A stretch of 64,000 nucleotides of DNA. It comes from Bacillota bacterium. Lineage in GTDB: Bacteria; Bacillota; Clostridia; Lachnospirales; Lachnospiraceae. The translations under genes were made by a program, and so were the position numbers. Below are positions 34,840-41,589 of the stretch, one piece after another. Position 1 is the stretch's first letter. Each line of letters opens with the position of its first letter. The stretch lies in the NCBI GenBank assembly GCA_023437365.1, contig JAEZGK010000011.1, forward strand, positions 124,001 through 188,000, read 5' to 3'. The notes under the pieces are model-generated. The model was not told where the DNA came from, did no database searches, and was given only the letters and a program-made list of their open reading frames with translations.

Positions 34840-35013
34840 AATACCTCCGTAATAATGCTTGCGAGCTGAGGTAAGGCCTGCTTATTCCAAGCCTACATCT
34901 CTGATTTTGTGTAATCAAACAGGTTACATGTAGCAATATACCATATCCTAATAACTTACACAATATTAGAAACCTCCCCGGTACCAATTTTATCCTATGA
35001 GCCCTCCATCCAA

Positions 35014-35059
35014 AAAGAACAGCATGAAGCCCTGAGTACAGGCTTACTGCTGTTCTTTC
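35014..35059 (-). terminator. Terminator of the ArsA/Get3-like operon
   Basis: AAAGAACAGCA pairs with TGCTGTTCTTT, and AAGCC with GGCTT, around a small loop. It lies 34 bases after the last ATPase gene and is flanked by A/T runs. Confidence 0.75.
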
Positions 35060-35092
35060 TCATTTGCGTATTTTTACTGAACTTCTTCGCGA

Positions 35093-36256
35093 TTATGCTT
35101 CAAAAGCAAGCTTTAATACACCATCTTCATATTTTGCCCCACAAATTTCTTTATTTTTAAGCTTATTTGGAAGGATGAATTTTCTTCTCTCATTTTTAAT
35201 TACCAGTAGCAGTTCGTCCCCCTTCTGTGTCAGCTCCATATCCTTTAAGTCGAAGAAGGGCAGGACAATCGCAAAGATTTCCTTATCTCCGATCTTCTCA
35301 GTGGAAAATACGGTATTGCTAAATAAGACCTCTTCCGGATTCCTATCCCCGTACAGCTTCGCAGAAACACGCTTCAACCGCTCAACGGTCCTCAGTTCAT
35401 GGCGCAGCAGCTCAAGATAGAAGATTGGTACGCCTGCAAAGCTTTCTCTGATATCCTCCAGGGCTTCCTCCTGATTTTTAATCCAGGGTGCAAAATAACC
35501 GGATAAGGACTCCTTGGGATACACCTTATTGACGATGATTGCATCTACATTATAGTTAAAAAGATGCAGATAAGAAAAATTGCGCTTTGCTTCCTTGATT
35601 ACGATTTTCTCCGGTGTCGTAACAATACGGATGCTGACAATCTCTTTATTCCACATCAGCTCACGAAGTCCGTTCATTTTATCCACCAACTTCTCAATTT
35701 CATCAAATACCGTATCCTTCGGCATGGGTACCTTAAGAAGCTTGGATACTGCCGGTCCGGCAATCTTCATCGCCTTTCGCTTCATCGGAAGCATCTTCCC
35801 GATCATTTCACCGAACATCTCCGGAAACTTTAGCAGAGAAAGCGTCTCACCGGTCGGAGCACAGTCTACGATCAATACATCATACTGCCCTTCCTCGTAT
35901 ATATCCTTAATCTTAAACAGTGCCGTCAGCTCTTCAAACCCGGGGAATACCAGAAGTTCTTCCGCCTCGAGACTTTCGCCGCTCTTTGATACCATCAGCT
36001 GCTTTAAGAACTCCTTCAGTGTTCCCCAGGCCCTCTCACACTCTGTGATTGCATCTACTTCCATCGCATACAGATTTGTAGTAACCTCGATTGGATCAGC
36101 CATTAATTTGTAATCCAGCGCATCTCCCAAACTATGGGCCTGATCGGTGCTGATGACAAGCACCTTCTTCCCTTTTGCAGCCATACTGCAGGCAGTTGCT
36201 GCCGCAACACAGGTCTTTCCAACCCCACCTTTGCCCGTATATAATATAATTCTCAT
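35093..36256 (-). CDS. ArsA/Get3-family ATPase with C-terminal crystallin-like domain (2)
   Basis: This 387-residue protein has the deviant Walker A GKGGVGKT (residues 7-14), switch I STDQAHSLGDAL and switch II DCAPTGETLSLLKFPE. The final ~80 residues (FAIVLPFFDLKDMELTQKGDELLLVI) look like the HSP20/alpha-crystallin-type domain of the Get3d-like branch. Bacterial ArsA pumps and Get3 targeting factors use the same fold. No arsenic genes are near, and I did not see the arsenite-binding Cys triad. ATG 36256 follows GGAGG. It is the third gene of an operon with a 75-residue protein and a paralogous ATPase. Confidence 0.88.
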   Translation of the reverse strand: MRIILYTGKGGVGKTCVAAATACSMAAKGKKVLVISTDQAHSLGDALDYKLMADPIEVTTNLYAMEVDAITECERAWGTLKEFLKQLMVSKSGESLEAEELLVFPGFEELTALFKIKDIYEEGQYDVLIVDCAPTGETLSLLKFPEMFGEMIGKMLPMKRKAMKIAGPAVSKLLKVPMPKDTVFDEIEKLVDKMNGLRELMWNKEIVSIRIVTTPEKIVIKEAKRNFSYLHLFNYNVDAIIVNKVYPKESLSGYFAPWIKNQEEALEDIRESFAGVPIFYLELLRHELRTVERLKRVSAKLYGDRNPEEVLFSNTVFSTEKIGDKEIFAIVLPFFDLKDMELTQKGDELLLVIKNERRKFILPNKLKNKEICGAKYEDGVLKLAFEA

Positions 36257-36365
36257 AATACCTCCATTTCTGCACCCTATGATTGCGCATCTGATGTTTG
36301 TGCCGAGTAAAACACAGGCACCAACTTTATGAGTGAAAGTTTTTAAAGCTTCACACTTTCCCTTC

Positions 36366-36593
36366 TTATTCGATCGTAATCTTATTGACTCTGGACTTTG
36401 TTCCATCCTCAGACGCCTGCTTCTCGTCCTCGGTCTTTTGATATACTGTCTTAAAATAAGACATAGCGACCTCCAGCAGCTCATCTCCAAGCTTATTCAT
36501 TTTTTTCACCATAACTTCCGGCATAATTTCCTTTAATGCTTCATATTCCAACTGCTTTGCCTGCAGCATCTTAACTACGAACTCTTTATTCAT
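36366..36593 (-). CDS. Small helical protein between two ArsA-like ATPases
   Basis: This 75-residue soluble protein is predicted almost entirely helical (FVVKMLQAKQLEYEALKEIMPEVMVKKMNKLGDELLEVAMSY) with a charged tail. No family is recognised. Its ATG lies inside the last codons of the upstream ATPase gene (eight-base overlap) and follows GGAGG, so its synthesis is coupled. The conserved-looking position between the two ATPases suggests it is a partner or adaptor subunit; this is inference. Confidence 0.75.
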   Translation of the reverse strand: MNKEFVVKMLQAKQLEYEALKEIMPEVMVKKMNKLGDELLEVAMSYFKTVYQKTEDEKQASEDGTKSRVNKITIE

Positions 36594-37776
36594 TCGATAT
36601 ACCTCCTTCGATAGGTAAAAACTGAATATTCAGATAGTTATCCACTATTTTAGCACCGCTCACCTGATATTTGCGTAATGCATTGGGAAGCGGAATGCTT
36701 CTCTTAAAATTACCGATGCGTACTACAACCTCTGAGCCAGTCTCATGAAGAAGAATTTCCTCCTTCACTGCACCGGGCAGATATACCTTCAGCAGGTATC
36801 CTTCCTTTTTCTTCTCATATTCCTCATTTCGAAGCGTTGTCTGGACCTCCAGCAAATTATCCTGCATCAGCGCGTCATGAATCAGCCTGTCAAGTGATTT
36901 CATGCCGGTTATCTCGATGTCATACCATTTGATCCGATAGATCGGAAGAGCTCCGAAAATCTGTTCCAGTTCATGGATATAGTTCGCCTGCAGCTTTTGC
37001 CATTCATCAAAGAACTCCAGCTTTAGGTCCACAGGCAGGATGCGGTTAATGAAAATACCATCCACATTGAAATTGAAGAGATTCAGGTACATATAGTTTC
37101 TCTTTGTCTCCTCCACAACCATCTTCTCCGGTATCGTCACTAAACGGATACTGGATATTTCCCGATTCTTTAAAAGCTCCTGAAGCTGGACCAGCTTTAT
37201 ATAAAGCTTTTCAATATCATTCATTGCCTTTCCGTCCGGGAGCTCCACCTTAAAAAGCTTCTGAGATACCGGATGCAGCACCCGCATTGCAGCCTTTCCG
37301 ATCGGGAACAGCTTCTCCATATACCAGGAAAAAAGCTCCGGGAATTTTAACAATGATAGGGTCTCCCCTGTCGGAGCACAATCTACGATAATGACCTCAA
37401 ATTCTCGGCTCTCATATATCTGCTGAATTCTTAGGAGAGAGAACAATTCCTCAAGACCAGGCAACATGGAGAGATCCTCCGGTTCCTCTTTTTGCCCCTC
37501 GCCGAATTTCAGAAGTCTATCAATGGCTGCCATCAGATGGCTGAAATTGTGTTCCATCTCATACTCCGGGTCAATCTCCAGACCATACAGCTGCCCGTCA
37601 ATTCTTGTAATCTCCCTTCCGATCGGCATCTCGAACAGATCGCTGAGATTATGTGCCATATCTGCACTAACGAGTAAGGTCTTCTTCCCCTGTGCCGCCG
37701 CTTTTCGAGCATGGGCACCCGCCACGCTGGTTTTTCCGACTCCGCCTTTACCTGTAAAAATAATAATACGTTCCAT
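36586..37776 (-). CDS. ArsA/Get3-family ATPase with C-terminal crystallin-like domain (1)
   Basis: This 396-residue paralogue of the ATPase at 35093-36256 has Walker A GKGGVGKT (residues 9-16), SADMAHNLSDLF and DCAPTGETLSLLKFPE. Its C-terminus ends with a beta-rich domain (YLLKVYLPGAVKEEILLHETGSEVVVRIGNFKRSIPLPNALRKY in parts) like that of Get3d. Two one-domain ATPases side by side could form a heterodimer, much as the two halves of E. coli ArsA do. It is the first ATPase gene after the MarR gene, whose stop is 115 bases upstream. Confidence 0.88.
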   Translation of the reverse strand: MERIIIFTGKGGVGKTSVAGAHARKAAAQGKKTLLVSADMAHNLSDLFEMPIGREITRIDGQLYGLEIDPEYEMEHNFSHLMAAIDRLLKFGEGQKEEPEDLSMLPGLEELFSLLRIQQIYESREFEVIIVDCAPTGETLSLLKFPELFSWYMEKLFPIGKAAMRVLHPVSQKLFKVELPDGKAMNDIEKLYIKLVQLQELLKNREISSIRLVTIPEKMVVEETKRNYMYLNLFNFNVDGIFINRILPVDLKLEFFDEWQKLQANYIHELEQIFGALPIYRIKWYDIEITGMKSLDRLIHDALMQDNLLEVQTTLRNEEYEKKKEGYLLKVYLPGAVKEEILLHETGSEVVVRIGNFKRSIPLPNALRKYQVSGAKIVDNYLNIQFLPIEGGISNE

Positions 37777-37890
37777 CTAACCCTTCCTTTCTGTTATTCA
37801 CCCTATATAATAATTAATACTTCATTCCACGAATACTTCATTGCTCGAACTATTTTAGAAAGAATAAACAGAACTTAAATACGTCCTGTT

Positions 37891-38379
37891 CTATTCTATG
37901 ATAATCTTTCTGATAGTCTTTTTTGACTCCTGCAGCTGATCCTTATCTGACAAATCACGAGAAACCATATCCAGAAATTTACCTATGATTTTAATCAGCA
38001 ACACCTTCTCTTCACTCGTGATGGACTCCATAAACAGCTCGTAATATCGCTCCAGCTCCTTCAGCTGGTTGGAGAGAAAGCTCTTCCCCTCCTCGCTGAT
38101 ACCGATGGTAACGACTCTTTTATCTACCACATCCCGTTCTCTCTTGATGACGCCCCTTTTCTCCAGGCGGCTGATAATTCCGGTTGCAGTGTTAAGAGGT
38201 ACCCCTATATAATCCGATATCTCTGTCATATTGGCGCTTCCCTTACGATAAACAAAGAATAAGGCAAATACCTCGTTCTTAGAATAATCGAGAAAGGTAT
38301 TATTCCACTGTTCAGGAAAAAAAAGCAGTTTACATTGATCGATGAATTCGAAAATGAATTGTTCCATTGTATCTTCCAT
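37891..38379 (-). CDS. MarR-family regulator
   Basis: This 162-residue winged-helix protein has the MarR core: ANMTEISDYIGVPLNTATGIISRLEKRG is the recognition region and RDVVDKRVVTIGISEEGKSFL the wing. Its promoter carries two or three copies of the CGAAGTA half-site (38406-38447), so it very likely represses itself and the ATPase operon downstream. The start ATG 38379 follows an AGAGG site; ATG 38367 is an alternative. The signal it senses is unknown. Confidence 0.88.
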   Translation of the reverse strand: MEDTMEQFIFEFIDQCKLLFFPEQWNNTFLDYSKNEVFALFFVYRKGSANMTEISDYIGVPLNTATGIISRLEKRGVIKRERDVVDKRVVTIGISEEGKSFLSNQLKELERYYELFMESITSEEKVLLIKIIGKFLDMVSRDLSDKDQLQESKKTIRKIIIE

Positions 38380-38405
38380 TGCAGCCTCTACTCCGGGATC
38401 AAATT

Positions 38406-38424
38406 TACTTCGCCCTTCGAAGTA
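38406..38424. promoter_or_regulatory. MarR operator palindrome
   Basis: TACTTCG, five bases, CGAAGTA is a perfect inverted repeat just downstream of the -10 of the marR promoter. Another CGAAGTA half-site lies at 38441-38447, inside the -35/-10 spacer. Confidence 0.7.
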
Positions 38425-38430
38425 TAATTA

Positions 38431-38459
38431 ATTCTATCACCGAAGTATTCTAGTGTCAA
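38431..38459 (-). promoter_or_regulatory. Promoter of the marR/ArsA-like operon
   Basis: Minus strand: TTGACA (38459-38454), 17 bases, TAGAAT (38436-38431). The -35 and spacing are ideal, so a repressor is the logical control. Confidence 0.75.
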
Positions 38460-38605
38460 TAGAAAAATCAAAATTATTTTGCTCCTCTGTCTCTACTCCT
38501 TGGGCGATTACCCCCATCTTTCCTTCCCTTAAACCAAGATAGAAATTGCATGTTTATCAAAGTATCACATAAAATGTATGGATAAAACATCCTGGTGAGG
38601 ACTCT

Positions 38606-39496
38606 ATGCGAAATATCATTCCATATAAACGTTATGGCACAGTCTTTCTCCTATCCGCCATCATGACACTCTTAATCTACTCTATATCGGACAACATCAT
38701 TGAAACCAATGCTGTTACCTCTTCCGGTCATTCTGTCTGTGTACCGATAATCATGTATCATCATGTAAAGAATCAAAGCTTTGGGAAAGACTGCATCAGC
38801 CCCTATGAATTTGAGAGTGATCTGGCCTATCTTAAAAAAAATAATTATACTACGATTACCATGTCGGATCTGATTAGTTATGTTTATGAAGAAATTCCTC
38901 TCCCTGACAATCCTATCATTCTAACCTTTGATGATGGATACTTAAGCACCTATCACTATGTCTATCCTCTGTTGAAGGAATATGATATGAAAATTGTCCT
39001 GTCCATCGTCGGTAAAAGTATCGATGATTTCTCCAAAGTACAGGATAACCATGTGAATTACGCTCATATTACCTGGGAAAAGCTGCGCGAGATGCAGGAT
39101 TCCGGTTATGCAGAAATACAAAATCATACCTATAATCTTCATAAAATCTGCAACGGACGATATGGCTGTTATCAAATATCCAACGAAACCCTCTCCGAAT
39201 ATGAACAACGGTTAACCGAAGACACCCTAAAGCTTCAGGACAGATTGACTGAGCTGCTGAATATTACTCCCACCACCTTCACTTATCCTTACGGAAAATA
39301 TAATGATACCACCGAGAAAATCATTAAGCGTCTCGGCTTTAAAGCCACCCTTTCGGCCTCCTATGGGTTAAATCTGATCAACCATGATCCCGAACGGCTT
39401 TATGGTCTGAAACGAATCTGCCGTTCACATAACTATCCCATGAAGAAGCTCCTGGAAGAGGCTATGAAGACGCTCAAGTATAGGAATGTTGATTAG
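38606..39496 (+). CDS. Exported polysaccharide deacetylase, CE4 family
   Basis: This 296-residue deacetylase has an N-terminal membrane anchor or signal (about residues 12-30), then the CE4 core: IIMYHHV, catalytic TFDDGY near 108, metal-binding EIQNHTYNLH near 173, and the FTYPYGKYND motif. It probably acts on cell-surface N-acetylated polymers. The start ATG follows GGTGAGG. The next gene, an MntR-type regulator, starts 12 bases after its stop with its ribosome site between, so they are co-transcribed. Confidence 0.9.
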   Translation: MRNIIPYKRYGTVFLLSAIMTLLIYSISDNIIETNAVTSSGHSVCVPIIMYHHVKNQSFGKDCISPYEFESDLAYLKKNNYTTITMSDLISYVYEEIPLPDNPIILTFDDGYLSTYHYVYPLLKEYDMKIVLSIVGKSIDDFSKVQDNHVNYAHITWEKLREMQDSGYAEIQNHTYNLHKICNGRYGCYQISNETLSEYEQRLTEDTLKLQDRLTELLNITPTTFTYPYGKYNDTTEKIIKRLGFKATLSASYGLNLINHDPERLYGLKRICRSHNYPMKKLLEEAMKTLKYRNVD

Positions 39497-39507
39497 GAGG
39501 TTAATCC

Positions 39508-39984
39508 ATGGAGGAATCACTGAAGTTTTATACCGTGCGCGGATACGAGCTATTAGAAAAAAATCGGAAAATTCTAACCTCTGCAATGGAGGATTATCTG
39601 GAGATGATCTACCGGAACAGTCTTACAGAAGGCTATATGCGTATCCATACCCTATCAGCCCTGCTCAATGTCGCAGCACCCTCTGCCACAAAAATGGTGC
39701 AGAAGCTAAGCCGCCTAGGGTTTCTGGATTATAAAAAGTACGGCATCATTGCTCTGACAGAAAGTGGGAGAAAGACCGGGGCATATCTCTTAAGACGCCA
39801 TGAAATCATCGAAGGCTTTTTAAAGTGCCTCGGAGTAAAGGAGGATATGCTGATTGAAACCGAGCTGATTGAGCATAGCATCTCACATATCACCCTAAAA
39901 CGTCTGGAGCTCTTCATCTGTTTTCTGGAAGAGAATCAGGATATTATAGAACGCTACGCGCAGTTTGTTTATACGAGGGAATAG
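39508..39984 (+). CDS. mntR: MntR/DtxR-family metal-dependent regulator
   Basis: This 158-residue regulator has the DtxR-type winged helix (TSAMEDYLEMIYRN, then RIHTLSALLNVAAPSATKMVQKL) and the dimerisation/metal domain with RRHEIIEGFL and ETELIEHSISHIT, which contain the usual His/Glu ligands. It has no SH3-like third domain, as in MntR. The Met/Asp ligand near the start is in an altered N-terminus (~20 extra residues). Its neighbour is mntH, whose promoter holds a palindrome, so Mn-dependent repression of mntH is likely. ATG 39508 follows AGGAGG. Confidence 0.88.
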   Translation: MEESLKFYTVRGYELLEKNRKILTSAMEDYLEMIYRNSLTEGYMRIHTLSALLNVAAPSATKMVQKLSRLGFLDYKKYGIIALTESGRKTGAYLLRRHEIIEGFLKCLGVKEDMLIETELIEHSISHITLKRLELFICFLEENQDIIERYAQFVYTRE

Positions 39985-40060
39985 TGCGCAAGTCTTTGTC
40001 CCTTCAATGATTTCTGTAACACTTCTCTCATTCAATTCATAATGTAGTCTAGGTAAACAT

Positions 40061-40078
40061 TTTTAGCCCTGGCTAAAA
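40061..40078 (+). promoter_or_regulatory. MntR/DtxR-type operator before mntH
   Basis: TTTTAGCCCTGGCTAAAA is a perfect 18-base palindrome with a 2-base centre. It lies 45 bases before the mntH start, where DtxR-family repressors usually bind. Its sequence style resembles that of DtxR-family boxes (TTTAG/CTAAA ends). Confidence 0.7.
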
Positions 40079-40122
40079 CAGGTGAAGCCTTCTACATGTG
40101 AATACAATAAGAGAGGTGTTTT

Positions 40123-41412
40123 ATGCTTGACGAAAGTTATGGTCGGACCTTTCCTTCGACCGTTGATCAGATGAATATCAAAAGATTGAATACAGTAATT
40201 CTGACGAAGAAAAAATCCATTTTGCATTTTCTCGGGCCTGCTTTCGTAGTCAGTGTCGCTTATATTGATCCGGGTAATTTTGCTACCAATATCAGCGGCG
40301 GTGCTTCCTACAATTATCATCTGTTATGGGTAATCTTGTGGAGCAACCTCATGGCGGTATTTCTGCAAACCCTGACTGCCAAACTTGGTATTGCCACCGG
40401 CTGTAACCTTCCGCAGCTGTGTGGTAAGGTATTTTCCAGAAAGGTAAATTGGTGCTTCTGGATTCTGGCTGAACTGGCTGCAATGGCTACTGACCTTGCA
40501 GAATTCATCGGCGGAGCAATTGGTTTTCAGTTATTGTTTCACATACCGCTTACCGTTGCGGGATTGATTACCGCCGGCTTGACACTCCTCATTATTTATC
40601 TTGGTAAATACGGTCAACGTGTGATAGAACTCGTAATTACCGTATTTATCGCTGTGATCTGTGTCTGCTATGGGCTGGAGCTGTTTTTGGCAAAACCGGA
40701 TTGGCAGCAGATTGGTATCCATACTTTACTGCCGTCTCTTCCTGGAAAGGATGCCGTACTCATTGCTGTAGGTATGCTTGGAGCTACGGTTATGCCCCAT
40801 GTTATATATCTCCATTCCCAGTTGGTTCAGCAACGAAATAAGGATCTGTCCTCCGAGGACAAGATCAGACACTACCGTTTTGAGCGTCTTGATATCACCA
40901 TTGCTATGAATCTTGCCTTCCTTGTAAATGCGGCTATGGTTGTGGTGTCAGCAGCAGTATTTTACAAGAATCAAATCCCCGTCTCCACGATGGAAGAGGC
41001 TAAGGAAACCCTTACTCCACTGCTCGGAGCCATCTCCGGCCAGGTATTTGCCATTGCTTTGATTGCTTCCGGACTATCCTCCTCCGCCGTCGGTACGATG
41101 GCAGGCCAGACTGTAATGCAGGGCTTTGTCGGTCTGAATATCAAGGATAAGTTCACCCGCATGATAACGATGTTACCTGCCATGCTGATTATTATAAGCG
41201 GTGTCAACCCTCTGCGTGCACTGGTCCTTAGCCAGGTTACCTTAAGCTTTATCCTGCCTGCTGCCGTCATCCCGCTGCTGCTGCTCACGAAAAGGAAGGA
41301 GCTTATGGGTCCGTTGGTAAATAAACCCTTTACAAATATCCTGGGATGGATGATTACAGTCATCATTCTGACAGCAAATACAGCATTAATAATTCTTAAT
41401 ATTCTTGGATAG
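40123..41412 (+). CDS. mntH: Nramp-family divalent metal transporter
   Basis: This proton-coupled Mn(II)/Fe(II) importer has 429 residues and eleven hydrophobic segments. It has the helix-one metal motif DPGN (AYIDPGNFATN) and the helix-six motif MPHVIYLHS. ATG 40123 follows AGAGGTG. A perfect palindrome at 40061-40078 and the adjacent mntR gene indicate Mn-responsive repression. The last ~13 codons start a 38-base unit that is repeated three more times past the stop. Confidence 0.95.
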   Translation: MLDESYGRTFPSTVDQMNIKRLNTVILTKKKSILHFLGPAFVVSVAYIDPGNFATNISGGASYNYHLLWVILWSNLMAVFLQTLTAKLGIATGCNLPQLCGKVFSRKVNWCFWILAELAAMATDLAEFIGGAIGFQLLFHIPLTVAGLITAGLTLLIIYLGKYGQRVIELVITVFIAVICVCYGLELFLAKPDWQQIGIHTLLPSLPGKDAVLIAVGMLGATVMPHVIYLHSQLVQQRNKDLSSEDKIRHYRFERLDITIAMNLAFLVNAAMVVVSAAVFYKNQIPVSTMEEAKETLTPLLGAISGQVFAIALIASGLSSSAVGTMAGQTVMQGFVGLNIKDKFTRMITMLPAMLIIISGVNPLRALVLSQVTLSFILPAAVIPLLLLTKRKELMGPLVNKPFTNILGWMITVIILTANTALIILNILG

Positions 41413-41525
41413 CAAATACAACATTAATAATCCTTATTATTCTTGTATAGAAAATACAGCATTAATACTCCTTACTATTCTTGGATAGAAAATACAGCAT
41501 TAATATTCCTTACTATTCTTGGATG
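41374..41525 (+). repeat. Four tandem 38-bp repeats starting in the 3' end of mntH
   Basis: Units begin at 41374, 41412, 41450 and 41488, each exactly 38 bases, e.g. GCAAATACAGCATTAATAA at the start and TATTCTTGGATA at the end. The first copy encodes the last residues of MntH (NTALIILNILG), and its stop falls at the unit boundary. The other copies are non-coding and diverged at a few positions. Confidence 0.9.
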
Positions 41526-41533
41526 GCAAAAAA

Positions 41534-41572
41534 CCCCGTCTTATTGAATCCTTATAATCCAATAGGACGGGG
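41534..41572 (-). terminator. Terminator between mntH and the secreted protein gene
   Basis: CCCCGTCTTATTG pairs with CAATAGGACGGGG (one wobble). On the minus strand it is followed by TTTTTTGCC, so it mainly ends the large secreted-protein transcript; it may also stop mntH. Confidence 0.82.
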
Positions 41573-41589
41573 CTTAAGATCAGCTTATG

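Noticed and set aside
35580..36113. A 177-codon plus-strand frame opposite an ArsA-like ATPase
   Set aside because: Antisense shadow; low-complexity Ser/Phe-rich translation.
35093..37776. Arsenic resistance operon
   Set aside because: There is no arsB, arsC, arsD or ArsR-type gene, the regulator is MarR type, and the two ATPases carry crystallin-like C-termini instead of the ArsA double-domain form.
41374..41525. Tandem array considered as CRISPR
   Set aside because: The units are contiguous with no spacers, and the first one is the coding end of mntH.
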